Shown here: piece by piece, positions 8,165-17,241 of the stretch
Layout: every line of letters starts with the position of its first letter
How positions within the stretch are numbered: position 1 is the first letter of the stretch
Assembly (NCBI GenBank): GCA_965215825.1
Contig: CBDCEM010000003.1
Span: 4,340,001 to 4,404,000, forward strand
Reading direction: 5' to 3'
DNA length: 64,000 nt
From: JAWPMT01 sp965215825
GTDB lineage: Bacteria; Bacteroidota; Bacteroidia; Cytophagales; Cyclobacteriaceae
Notes under the pieces: model-generated
What the model saw: the letters and a program-made list of their open reading frames with translations, nothing else
Told to the model about the DNA's origin: nothing
Database searches by the model: none
Made by a program: the position numbers and the translations under genes

Positions 8165-8834
8165 AAATTATTTCCTCCGCCAATGTAATTACCCTGCTGA
8201 TCTGCTCTTCAAATGTCAGGGAAGAAGTATCTATTTCTAAAGCATCCTCCGCCTTTCGTAAAGGACTTACTTCCCTTATTGAATCTAACTTATCTCGCTC
8301 GTTAAAGTTCTTTATAATCTCATCTAAAGTAGCGTTAATTCCCTTACCTTCCAATTCTCTCTTTCTCCTTTCTGCACGAACACTGACATCCGCGGTTAGA
8401 AAGAGTTTCAATTCAGCTTTTGGAAATACTACTGTCCCGATATCCCTTCCATCCATTACGATTTTCCCTTCTTTACCCATCTCCTGTTGCTGTTTCACTA
8501 ACCGAACCCGGACTTCAGGCAATGCACTGACTTCACTGACCTTCTCATTGACCTCCATTGTTCTTAGAAAAGGTTCCAGGTCCTGATCTCCATCGTACAA
8601 ATGAACCGCACCATCATCCATGATCACAAAGTTCAGGTTGAGCTGGTCAAGTATTTTCTGTACACCTACTTTATCTCCTGGTTTGATTCCATCACGTGAC
8701 ATCAAATACGTAACACCTCTGTACATGGCACCGGAATCAATATAGGTATACCCAAGATTTCTGGCCAATTCACGGGCGGTGGAACTCTTACCACAACCTG
8801 AAAAACCGTCGATAGCAACAGCAATATGCTTCAT
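8154..8834 (-). CDS. cmk: (d)CMP kinase
   Basis: A 226-residue nucleoside monophosphate kinase phosphorylating CMP and dCMP. The P-loop DGFSGCGKSS is at the N-terminus, followed by the substrate-binding IDSGAMYRGVTYL and VMDGRDIGTVVFP. I place the start at the ATG at 8834. Two TTG codons upstream (8840, 8837) extend the frame but overlap a small lipoprotein gene whose TGA shares one base with this ATG (TGATG), which favours coupled initiation at 8834. Confidence 0.95.
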   Translation of the reverse strand: MKHIAVAIDGFSGCGKSSTARELARNLGYTYIDSGAMYRGVTYLMSRDGIKPGDKVGVQKILDQLNLNFVIMDDGAVHLYDGDQDLEPFLRTMEVNEKVSEVSALPEVRVRLVKQQQEMGKEGKIVMDGRDIGTVVFPKAELKLFLTADVSVRAERRKRELEGKGINATLDEIIKNFNERDKLDSIREVSPLRKAEDALEIDTSSLTFEEQISRVITLAEEIIYGD

Positions 8835-8992
8835 CAACAATCTTTTACAGGACAGGGAATAGGTTTACCACGTTTGATTTTGCCTTTGTATTGTCTGGAT
8901 GGATTCCGCTTGCAACTTTGTAACGTAGGCGTTATTACAAGCATTGAAAGGAAAAACACGCCAAGGAATAGTGGCCTTTTTAATCGTTTCAT
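8834..8992 (-). CDS. Small 52-residue putative lipoprotein between fabD and cmk
   Basis: A short gene with a basic N-terminus (MKRLKRPLF), a hydrophobic core (LGVFFLSMLVITPT) and a lipobox LQSC with Cys at residue 27, which together form a classical lipoprotein signal. The mature peptide has only ~26 residues and is strongly basic (SRQYKGKIKRGKPIPCP), ending VKDC. It starts two bases after the fabD stop and its TGA overlaps the cmk ATG by one base. That packing in the operon strongly supports translation. Function is unknown. The short basic tail with two further Cys may bind an anionic envelope component; this is a guess. Confidence 0.7.
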   Translation of the reverse strand: MKRLKRPLFLGVFFLSMLVITPTLQSCKRNPSRQYKGKIKRGKPIPCPVKDC

Positions 8993-8994
8993 AA

Positions 8995-9867
8995 TTAGAA
9001 ACTTGAAATGGTCATGGATCGATCTATTTTCTTCACAAGTCCCTGCAAAACTTTACCAGGACCTGACTCTATAAATTCAGAAGCACCATCATCAATCATT
9101 TGCCAAACACTTTGAGTCCACCTTACCGGAGCGGTGAGCTGTTTAATCAAATTGACTTTGATGGTTTCCGTGTCTGAATAACCAATACCATCCACGTTTT
9201 GATAGACGGGACAGGTGGGAGCAGAAAAAGAAGTTTGTTCGATGGCTTTTGCCAGTTCTTCTCTTGCGGGCTCCATAAATGGGGAATGAAAAGCACCTCC
9301 TACTGGTAGGACCATTGCTCGTTTTGCCCCAGCTTCCTTCATTTTCTCGCATGCCTCTTCCACAGCGGCGACTGAACCAGAAATCACCAGTTGACCCGGA
9401 CAGTTATAATTAGCCGGCACAACGATACCGTCAACTTCACCACAAACACGTTCAACAATTTCGTCTTCAAGCGCAAGCACTGCCGCCATGGTTGAAGGTT
9501 CGATCTCACAGGCTTTTTGCATGGCCATCGCTCGTTTGGAAACCAACTGCAGGCCATCTTCGAATGACAGAGCTCCTGCTGCAACTAATGCCGAAAATTC
9601 TCCTAAGGAGTGTCCTGCAACCATTTTAGGTTCAAAACCATCTTTCACCAACGCATTGATCACACTGTGGAGAAAAACTGCCGGCTGAGTTACTTTCGTT
9701 TCTTTCAATTCCTCTGCGGTCCCTTCAAACATCACTTGAGTGATGTTGAAGCCCAGGATATCATTCGCCTGGTCAAAAAGCTTTTTCGCAGCCTCACTGC
9801 CTTCATACAGATCCTTACCCATTCCCGGGGCTTGAGCTCCCTGACCGGGAAATACAAATGCTTTCAT
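8995..9867 (-). CDS. fabD: Malonyl-CoA:ACP transacylase
   Basis: A 290-residue enzyme that loads malonyl groups on acyl carrier protein for fatty-acid synthesis. It begins with the family signature MKAFVFPGQGAQ, and the nucleophile serine is in AGHSLGEFSAL (about S90). The catalytic His is in VGGAFHSPFM (about H200), and the C-terminal QNVDGIGY and ESGPGKVLQGL are typical. I use the ATG at 9867; an upstream in-frame start at 9921 adds residues that match nothing. A TAATTTTG -7-like box lies about 40 bases upstream on the minus strand. Confidence 0.96.
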   Translation of the reverse strand: MKAFVFPGQGAQAPGMGKDLYEGSEAAKKLFDQANDILGFNITQVMFEGTAEELKETKVTQPAVFLHSVINALVKDGFEPKMVAGHSLGEFSALVAAGALSFEDGLQLVSKRAMAMQKACEIEPSTMAAVLALEDEIVERVCGEVDGIVVPANYNCPGQLVISGSVAAVEEACEKMKEAGAKRAMVLPVGGAFHSPFMEPAREELAKAIEQTSFSAPTCPVYQNVDGIGYSDTETIKVNLIKQLTAPVRWTQSVWQMIDDGASEFIESGPGKVLQGLVKKIDRSMTISSF

Positions 9868-9998
9868 ATTGATCGTGTTTGTGAATTGCGTTCCTTTGAA
9901 CGAAGTACAAAATTTCCGCAAAATTAGGCAACGAAATGCAAGTGCCTATCTGATTGCATCTTTTTCCGCATTATACAGAGAATTATCTATTTGCGAAA

Positions 9999-10400
9999 TT
10001 ATAAAAAGCGATGAGACAACTCAGGGGATGGAATTCTGCAAGCTTCTTCTTTCCCAAACCATCGATATCGGTTTTGAGCGATGTAATCGTAAATCAGATT
10101 TCTTAAAAACGGAGGAATTACAATAAACGTATATAGCAAAGGCCATGCACCAGACAACCTTCTCGCCACCCGTAAAGCGGCCGTGCTTTTTTTATAGAAT
10201 CGATCTCCATCAATCAGAGCAATTGAATTTAATCGAGTTGGATCGCCGCCGAATCGTCGTATCTGTTCTTGTCCATAGTCAGACTGCAAGGATGCAAATT
10301 TGAAATATCCCTGCTTGTCCCGATCAATCACGAAATTGACGGATGAATTACAAAGGTTACAGACGCCATCAAATAAGATGATTTGTTGAACCTGCGCCAT
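9999..10400 (-). CDS. Thiol-disulfide oxidoreductase-like DCC family protein
   Basis: A 133-residue protein with the family motif ILFDGVCNLCNSSV at the N-terminus, where DGVCxLC gives the DCC family (DUF393) its name. The YRWFGK near the C-terminus is also typical. Members resemble thioredoxin-fold proteins, but reactions are mostly uncharacterised. The ATG at 10400 overlaps the stop of the upstream giant secreted protein (TAATG), so the two are probably translationally coupled. An earlier in-frame start (10421) is less likely. Probably cytoplasmic or peripherally membrane-associated. Confidence 0.85.
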   Translation of the reverse strand: MAQVQQIILFDGVCNLCNSSVNFVIDRDKQGYFKFASLQSDYGQEQIRRFGGDPTRLNSIALIDGDRFYKKSTAALRVARRLSGAWPLLYTFIVIPPFLRNLIYDYIAQNRYRWFGKEEACRIPSPELSHRFL

Positions 10401-13300
10401 TACCTCAGAATTTGCACCCACCCATTCAGGGTTACCTGATCTTCAGATGCAGCCAATACATCGAATTGAACTTCTGCTGAATAGAAATAAACGCCGGAAG
10501 GCAAATCTCGACCTTCATTTGTTTTACCGTTCCAATTAATCAAGATCCCGTTTTCTGAATTTTCAGAACTGTCATAGTCGTAAATGGCTTTGCCGTTTCT
10601 GTCAAATACAGTTAGAACTACTTGCTCGATAAATCTGGGACACGCACTATTATCAAACCCGCTAATCGGTGAGGAAGGATTGCTAAAGAAAGGGGTGAAC
10701 AGATCATTCTTCCCATCGCTATTTGGGGTGAATACGTTTGGTAAATTAAAATTGGGGCAATTGTCAGCACATACTTCTTCCGTCAATTCGCTCAAATTTC
10801 CAGATCGATCTACTGCTTCAATACGGTAGCATCCCTTGAAAGAGCTTAGATTATCATGAATGAAAAACTGATCGACCACATTGGCAACTACCGCATAGTC
10901 TTCCTCCAATCCTGTTGGTGAAAAGTGAATATTGTAACTCACAATGTCATCATCACAGCCTTCAGTTGGGTCTGGCTCCCAAGACAGACTGTTTTCAAAA
11001 CTATTGACCGTGCACGCTGCCCCTAAAAGTCTCGATTCACAATCGAAGTTATCATTCAACCTAACAGATATAGGCGCGCAAGGCGGGATGATATCACTCG
11101 GTTGTGCACACAAGATTTCTGATCGGTTGATCAATGGTTCTGGTATCAGCGGACTGTTATCATAGGCACCTACGGTGGTCACGTAGTAACAATATTCGGT
11201 ATCTTCATCCAGGGCAACTCCATTAAAAGAGCCATCGTCAAAATAGCTAAATCCCCCTCCGGCAACCTGAACGGAATCAATAAGGACCAATTCCAAGGCA
11301 TCGGAAAGTACATTATCACGAAAGATATAGTGATAAGGGTAATCCTGAATATTGTTACTCCAGGGCACATCAGCCGTCCACTCTAATTCGATAGAGTTGA
11401 TACTCGGTGCCAATTCCAATCTTACGGAAGATGCTGCCGCTGAAGAGTCTACAAATCCCTCGCCTCCATCCAACAGCGCGATTCTATAACTGTATCCTCT
11501 TATCAGGGTATTGATACCTGAATCGACAAAAGAAGTGTCGCTAAGATTACCAGCGACTAACTCAGGAATACCTGAAAAGTTGAGGCCTTGCGCCCTGAAC
11601 AAATTGTATCGATAGGGAGGGGGGAATTGACCTTCATTGATTTCATAAGGAGGTGTCCATCGAACAATGATTTCACCATCGGCGCCTGTTCGACTCACAT
11701 CTACATTCGTGATTACCGGGCTATCAGCCTCCAGGGTCAGGCAAACTTCTTCTGAGGCATAACTGGTACCTCCTTCAGGAAGGGGAAATTTCGCTACCAA
11801 ACGATAACAATACTTCGCTCCTGGCGCCAATCCCGATCCGCGGTTATTATCGGTGTAATTACTCGTGAATGCGCTAATCTCGTCAATTAACTCATACCCT
11901 GAATTTTCCGGAATTCCTACCAGACAATCGTCAGCGACAAAACCAAAGTCTCCTACCCTACGCCATATCTGCATAGTTTGTGCATTTGTACAGGCATAAT
12001 TGTCCCAATTCAAATTGATTGATCTTCCGGTTTCCGCCACAGCACCCAAACCCGTTGGGGCCGGACCTACCACGGTAATTTCCCACGAACCAAATTCCAC
12101 CAAAGAGGGACCTACTTTTTCTCCAAACTGATTAACAGGATCATCAGTTACTTTGAACTGAACCGTATAAGGATTCTCCCGTACGTGTCCACATACTGTT
12201 CCCCAACTGAAATCCAACTCCGCAGGTGGCGTTTGTAAAAGTGGTGGGTCGGGTACAACCGAAGCTGGGGATAGCACTTCAAAAGGCCCGCCAAAGGCTT
12301 CTAACCGTACTTGATGTCCGTTAGGATCTGTCCCAAAGATTGTCTCTTCAACTAATTCACCCGCTTCAACACAGATGGGATCGGGAACCTCAAGTTCCGG
12401 TCGTTCATTGTCTCCATCTGTAATGATGATTTGCATATCTCTTGTTACAAAACCTAATCGGACCGGAGTTCCCAAAATATTTCGCCATTCCTCCACGACA
12501 AAAGCAAGGTTGTACTCCGCGCAGTTCGTGGCACCTTCGGGACAGTCACTTCCAGATAGGTTAAGGAAATCACCCGGAGCGTCCCAGGTGAGGGTTCCGG
12601 TAACTTCATCAATAGTAAAATCCGGTGGAGCATTCATCGCCTCATTTCCAGATGCAAAAGGTGTTTCAATATAAAAAGAAGGGTCATTAGGGAAACGATA
12701 ATCAGTAACAATCACGTCTCTGGCTTGTTTTGGCATCACCAATTTAAAAACAAGGCTATCACCATCCTCATCAAAAGCTCCAGGATTGTGAACAAATCGC
12801 ACACCAGCTAGTCCATCATCAATAGGAGGAACTGTAAGGACTGGGGTATTATTGATACCAATCAAAGGATCAATAACGATCTGTGTCTCCACGTAAAACG
12901 CTGTATTTACAGAATTAGCCATGTTAGCAATCCCGGCGTTTCTAAAATCTTCCCTATAGCTGACAGTATAGGCAGATGGAGCTTGATAAGTATGCACCAC
13001 GCGAAATTCAGCGCGAACAATATTTGGAGCAATTTGCACTTCCGTAATACGGAAATCGGCCTCTCGGAACGAGCCATCCCCAAAATCAAAAATACCGTTT
13101 CCAAACTGGATACCAGATTCGGTATCCCTATAGCCGATAAACGTAAATTCAAATGTCAACGACAGATTATCAATCCGACGAGCAATGACCTCTCCGGCAC
13201 GAATGTGCGTGGCCTGAAGTTCCGTTAGAAATGCCGTGCAAATGAATAATGCAAAAAAGCTGGCAATTCTCTTTTTTATACGGATCTTGATAAAATTCAT
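10400..13300 (-). CDS. Giant secreted fibronectin-III protein with CHU_C / gliding-motility C-terminal sorting domain (copy 1)
   Basis: A 966-residue protein with an N-terminal signal peptide (hydrophobic SFFALFICTAFLTEL) and a mature start THIRAGEVIA. Residues ~30-200 form a PKD-like region (FGNGIFDFGDGS, FRVVHTYQAP), residues ~200-400 contain cadherin/Ig-like blocks, and ~420-860 carry several fibronectin-III-like repeats. The last ~100 residues are a CHU_C domain beginning LPNVFTPNSDGKNDLF and ending VTLNGWVQILR. CHU_C-type ends direct export by the type IX secretion system and attachment to the cell surface. The role is probably adhesion or motility. It is a tandem paralogue of the next gene upstream. 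Confidence 0.88.
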   Translation of the reverse strand: MNFIKIRIKKRIASFFALFICTAFLTELQATHIRAGEVIARRIDNLSLTFEFTFIGYRDTESGIQFGNGIFDFGDGSFREADFRITEVQIAPNIVRAEFRVVHTYQAPSAYTVSYREDFRNAGIANMANSVNTAFYVETQIVIDPLIGINNTPVLTVPPIDDGLAGVRFVHNPGAFDEDGDSLVFKLVMPKQARDVIVTDYRFPNDPSFYIETPFASGNEAMNAPPDFTIDEVTGTLTWDAPGDFLNLSGSDCPEGATNCAEYNLAFVVEEWRNILGTPVRLGFVTRDMQIIITDGDNERPELEVPDPICVEAGELVEETIFGTDPNGHQVRLEAFGGPFEVLSPASVVPDPPLLQTPPAELDFSWGTVCGHVRENPYTVQFKVTDDPVNQFGEKVGPSLVEFGSWEITVVGPAPTGLGAVAETGRSINLNWDNYACTNAQTMQIWRRVGDFGFVADDCLVGIPENSGYELIDEISAFTSNYTDNNRGSGLAPGAKYCYRLVAKFPLPEGGTSYASEEVCLTLEADSPVITNVDVSRTGADGEIIVRWTPPYEINEGQFPPPYRYNLFRAQGLNFSGIPELVAGNLSDTSFVDSGINTLIRGYSYRIALLDGGEGFVDSSAAASSVRLELAPSINSIELEWTADVPWSNNIQDYPYHYIFRDNVLSDALELVLIDSVQVAGGGFSYFDDGSFNGVALDEDTEYCYYVTTVGAYDNSPLIPEPLINRSEILCAQPSDIIPPCAPISVRLNDNFDCESRLLGAACTVNSFENSLSWEPDPTEGCDDDIVSYNIHFSPTGLEEDYAVVANVVDQFFIHDNLSSFKGCYRIEAVDRSGNLSELTEEVCADNCPNFNLPNVFTPNSDGKNDLFTPFFSNPSSPISGFDNSACPRFIEQVVLTVFDRNGKAIYDYDSSENSENGILINWNGKTNEGRDLPSGVYFYSAEVQFDVLAASEDQVTLNGWVQILR

Positions 13301-13429
13301 CTATTACGATTCTACTCCAACTATCTACCTTAACAACAGAGTACCACTGATGTATTAATGCAATTTGTCGAATTAAGTTCGATTACTGCAAAATTATATC
13401 CATTCTGGTCCTCGTTTCAAAACAATTGA

Positions 13430-16300
13430 TTACTTCAATATCTGTACCCATCCATTGAATATTTTATTAGACTCAGCGTAAGCGAGTACATCAAACTGTA
13501 CGTTAGCCTGGTAATAATAGATGCCTGCTGGTAGAGAATTTCCATTATTTGAGCTGCCATCCCATTGGATATACTTGCTGTTTTCCGGCTTATCAGAGTT
13601 CATGGTATAGACTTGCTTACCTGTACGGTCAAAAACCTGGAAAATAATCTTGTCTATGAAAAGATCACAAAATTGATCTGTTGGATCGCCATCCACTGTT
13701 CTTGACGCAAAGGGTATGAAAGTATCATTCTTGCCGTCTTCATTGGGGGTGAATACGTTGGGTAATTCGATAGATGAATAGTTGTCATTACAAGTCTCCT
13801 CTGAGAGCGCACTTTCATTACCAGAGCGGTCCACAGCCGAAATTCGATAACAACCTTTGAATGAAGTTAAATTCCGATGAATGAAAGCATTGGCATTGAC
13901 CGAAGCCACCACCTCATAATCACTTTCCAGGCCGGAATGAGAAAAGTAAATATTGTAATGCTGTACTTCATCATCGCATGCGTCCAGAGCCTCAGCTCTA
14001 TTCCAAACCAGTTCATTATAAAACTCATCCGGACAAGTAATTTGTGTTAAGTTCTCCTCGCATGATTTCAGATTGACGATCTGCAGAAAACCTGGTTCAC
14101 AGGGTGGAGTGGTATCATTAGGTCTGGAACAAATCTGTTGCGAGCGATTGAGTAGAGGATCGGGAATAGCCGGGCTGTTCTCATATGTTCCCTGAACGGT
14201 AACATAATAGCAATAACGCGTCTCTTCCCGTAACGGCACTCCTGTCGCCACTCCTCTATCCAGATAGTGCATCTGGCCTAAATCAGCTCGTACGGAATCA
14301 ATCAGGAGTAATTTCTTAGAATCTGTCGCATCTATCTGATTCCTGTAAATGTAGTGGTAAGGAAATTTCTGACTTTGATTGGACCAGGGCACATTGGCTT
14401 GCCAGTTCAATTCGATTTCCTCAACCCCTGGTCTCAAATTCAGGCTCACCTGGGATGCAAAGGCTGCAGTATCGGCAAATGCCTCTTCTGTCATGCTTAC
14501 AATCTGATACCCATACTCGGTCTGATCCGTATTTAATCTTTGATCGATGTACTCAAGTCCTGAAATACCTTGAATGATTGCATCAGGACTGCCAGTTCCT
14601 TCAAGATTATTGTACCTCAACACCTGATAAGTCGAAGAGACCTGGGCATTGGAAGAAGGTTGCCACCTCACAATAATTTCTCCTTCAGTCAAAGAAGTTT
14701 TGGCCACATCCACATGGGTGATGATCGGAGTATCCAAAGGCAAAGTAATGCACACCTCATCCGAAGCGTAGCTTGTACCTCCCAGGGGAAAATTCGCAAC
14801 TAGTCTGTAGCAATATTGCACGCCAGATGCCAATGCAAAATCATCAAAATAGGCAACTTCCGTTCCTGACACCTCTCCTACCAGGCGGTAACCCACTCCG
14901 TCCGGAATACCTACCTCGCATGCATCAGGTTCAAACGCATATGGTCCAATTCGACGCCATACCTGCAGGTTTTCTGCATTGGCACAAGTGTATGGCAGCC
15001 AGGTCACATCAATCCCTTCCTGGTCATTCTGAAGCGCCAATTCCTTTGGAGCAGGTCCAATCACGGAAATGGACCATGTACCGACATCACTAAGTGATGG
15101 TCCGGTTCTGAGACCATCCATCTCTGGCAAATCGTTGGCCCTGAAACCTACAACATAGGGCGAATCTTTCACATGGCCACATTGTGTATTCCATTCAAAA
15201 GTCATTTCAGCGGGAGATTCCTGAAACTCAAAAGGACTGGGAGAAACAGTAGCCGGCGCTATCACCTGAAATGGACCTCCGAAAGCACTCAATTCAATTC
15301 GATGGCCATCCGGATCAGAAGCAGTTATCACTTCACTTAATGTAGTTCCTGCTTCTACACAAACATCGTCAGGGATCTCAATTTCCGGAGGTTCATTTTC
15401 TCCGTCACTGATCGTGATTTGCATGTCTCTGATCACAAACCCAAAAGGCCTCCAGGTATCTCCGATCTTTTTCCATTCGGTCACCTTAAAAGCCACATTA
15501 TATTCAGCACATCTGTCTACTCCCGGTGGACACTCAATGCCTCCCGAAAGATTCAGAAAATCTCCCGGTGCATCCCATTTCAGGTTTCCATTCTGATCAA
15601 TTGAAAAAGTTGGTTCATTAAGCCCTGCCTCATCACCTTGCGGATGAGGAATCCCCACATAAAATTCTGACGCATTTGGTAATCGGTAACGACTGACTTC
15701 TCTATTTCCTCCCTGCTGTGGAATTACTAATTCATAACTCAGGCTATCCTCATCCGGATCGAATGCGATAGGGTTGTGACTATAAGCCAATCCTATCTTG
15801 CCGTCATCGATAGGTGGGTAAGTAAATCTTGGAGTGCTGTTCATCCCGACAGCTCCATCTATTACGATTTGGGACTCCACATAGAATACTGTCGCATCGC
15901 TATCGTCCATATTAGCAATACCCTGATTTCTAAATTCCTCTTCATAAGAAACCGTATAAGCTCCATTGGCCGCATAAGTGTGAACCAGGCGAAACTCCAC
16001 GCAAAATAGGTTTTCACTGATTTGCACCTCGTTAGTCACCGGTAAAATTCGTTCTGTTGAGCCATCCCCGAAAGAGAATATGCCGTTCCCGAATCGCGCC
16101 TGAGTCACGTTATCACGGTATCCTACAAAAATAAATTCATAGGTACGTTGAAACGGATCAGCCCTGTTGGCTATAATTTCACCAGCCCTAATGTGGGAGG
16201 CATTGCCTCTTGTTGAAATTAGAAAAACGATGAGAACAGACAAGTATAGTCTCAATTTCAATTGTCGTCGAAATACCAAAGGAGTCAATTGCTTCATCAT
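13430..16300 (-). CDS. Giant secreted fibronectin-III protein with CHU_C / gliding-motility C-terminal sorting domain (copy 2)
   Basis: A 956-residue paralogue of the adjacent downstream gene with the same order of parts: signal peptide (LYLSVLIVFLIST), mature SHIRAGEIIANR, a PKD-like region with FGNGIFSFGDGS, a block with FAFEPDACEVGIPDG-like spacing, fibronectin-III repeats and a CHU_C end (LPNVFTPNEDGKND to IFNGWVQILK). Identity to copy 1 is high along the full length by eye, so a tandem duplication is clear. It is 129 bases upstream of copy 1, with no terminator hairpin seen between. Function is inferred from the domains only. Predicted to be at the cell surface through T9SS. Confidence 0.88.
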   Translation of the reverse strand: MMKQLTPLVFRRQLKLRLYLSVLIVFLISTRGNASHIRAGEIIANRADPFQRTYEFIFVGYRDNVTQARFGNGIFSFGDGSTERILPVTNEVQISENLFCVEFRLVHTYAANGAYTVSYEEEFRNQGIANMDDSDATVFYVESQIVIDGAVGMNSTPRFTYPPIDDGKIGLAYSHNPIAFDPDEDSLSYELVIPQQGGNREVSRYRLPNASEFYVGIPHPQGDEAGLNEPTFSIDQNGNLKWDAPGDFLNLSGGIECPPGVDRCAEYNVAFKVTEWKKIGDTWRPFGFVIRDMQITISDGENEPPEIEIPDDVCVEAGTTLSEVITASDPDGHRIELSAFGGPFQVIAPATVSPSPFEFQESPAEMTFEWNTQCGHVKDSPYVVGFRANDLPEMDGLRTGPSLSDVGTWSISVIGPAPKELALQNDQEGIDVTWLPYTCANAENLQVWRRIGPYAFEPDACEVGIPDGVGYRLVGEVSGTEVAYFDDFALASGVQYCYRLVANFPLGGTSYASDEVCITLPLDTPIITHVDVAKTSLTEGEIIVRWQPSSNAQVSSTYQVLRYNNLEGTGSPDAIIQGISGLEYIDQRLNTDQTEYGYQIVSMTEEAFADTAAFASQVSLNLRPGVEEIELNWQANVPWSNQSQKFPYHYIYRNQIDATDSKKLLLIDSVRADLGQMHYLDRGVATGVPLREETRYCYYVTVQGTYENSPAIPDPLLNRSQQICSRPNDTTPPCEPGFLQIVNLKSCEENLTQITCPDEFYNELVWNRAEALDACDDEVQHYNIYFSHSGLESDYEVVASVNANAFIHRNLTSFKGCYRISAVDRSGNESALSEETCNDNYSSIELPNVFTPNEDGKNDTFIPFASRTVDGDPTDQFCDLFIDKIIFQVFDRTGKQVYTMNSDKPENSKYIQWDGSSNNGNSLPAGIYYYQANVQFDVLAYAESNKIFNGWVQILK

Positions 16301-16490
16301 CGTTATTGGTCATTTGAGGTCTAGGTTCAACTCCAATTGGAAGCATATATCTTGCCAAAATCAGCCTCCAGCTGAATTAATTGTTCTTTTTTAAAACAAA
16401 AAAGAAAATCATTCGGTTTGCCCTTTGATAGTTGAAAGGGAAGAATAGAAGGCAGAGGTTATTTAGACTATTTCAAAATATCTCCTCGAA

Positions 16491-16521
16491 TTGTTTAGGA
16501 GGCCATCGGGACTTACCTTTG
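16491..16521 (+). promoter_or_regulatory. Candidate Bacteroidota-type promoter of the sdh operon
   Basis: TACCTTTG (16514-16521) matches the TAnnTTTG -7 element. A TTG at 16491-16493 sits 20 bases upstream, near the -33 position. The sdhC ATG follows 30 bases downstream of the box. No ribosome-binding purine tract is evident, which is normal in this phylum. Confidence 0.5.
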
Positions 16522-16551
16522 ACGAAATTGCTTGAGAATTAGAAAAAACCT

Positions 16552-17238
16552 ATGAGTTGGACCAAAAAGTTCTTCGGGAGTTCCATAGGGCGAAAGTATG
16601 CCATGGCAGCTTCGGCCTTGTTCCTGATTATATTTCTGCTGCAGCACTTTGCCATCAATTTTACCTCGGTATTTAGCGAACAAGTTTTCAATGACCTGTC
16701 TCACTTTATGGGTACCAATCCGCTGGTTCAATTTGCGATGCAGCCCTTGTTAATCTTTGGAGTAGTTTTCCATTTCGTTATGGGATTTGTGCTGGAGATC
16801 AAAAACAGACAAGCCCGAAACGTAAAATACGCACAATACAATGGTGGCGCCAATGCCAGTTGGTTTTCGCGTAACATGATTTTAAGTGGTGTTGTTATTT
16901 TGGCTTTCCTTGGTCTTCATTTTTATGACTTTTGGATCCCCGAAATCGCTACTAAATACGTGGAGGGTGACCTCAGTGGCATGATCAATGGAAAATTCCG
17001 ATACTATCATGAGATGGTAGAGAAGTTTCATGACCCGGTCAGGGTGGGAATTTACTGCCTCGCCTTTGTGCTATTGGCATTTCACTTGTTACATGGCTTT
17101 CAATCGGCATTTCAAAGTGTCGGGGCGAATCATAATAAGTACACTCCTACAATAAAAAAGCTAGGAACTATTTATGCCATTGCAATTCCTGTTGGCTTCA
17201 TCTTCATCGCGTTGTTTCACCATTTGAGCGGACATTAA
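16552..17238 (+). CDS. sdhC: Succinate dehydrogenase cytochrome b subunit (b558 type)
   Basis: A 228-residue membrane anchor of complex II of the five-helix di-heme b558 type found in Bacteroidota. Conserved histidines that serve as heme ligands are visible in FLLQHFAINF, GVVFHFVMGF, FLGLHFYDFW and LLAFHLLHGFQSAFQS. GSSIGRKYAMA at the N-terminus is typical. It transfers electrons from the SdhB iron-sulfur clusters to quinone. It is the first gene of sdhCAB and sdhA starts three bases after the stop. Confidence 0.95.
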   Translation: MSWTKKFFGSSIGRKYAMAASALFLIIFLLQHFAINFTSVFSEQVFNDLSHFMGTNPLVQFAMQPLLIFGVVFHFVMGFVLEIKNRQARNVKYAQYNGGANASWFSRNMILSGVVILAFLGLHFYDFWIPEIATKYVEGDLSGMINGKFRYYHEMVEKFHDPVRVGIYCLAFVLLAFHLLHGFQSAFQSVGANHNKYTPTIKKLGTIYAIAIPVGFIFIALFHHLSGH

Positions 17239-17241
17239 CAT

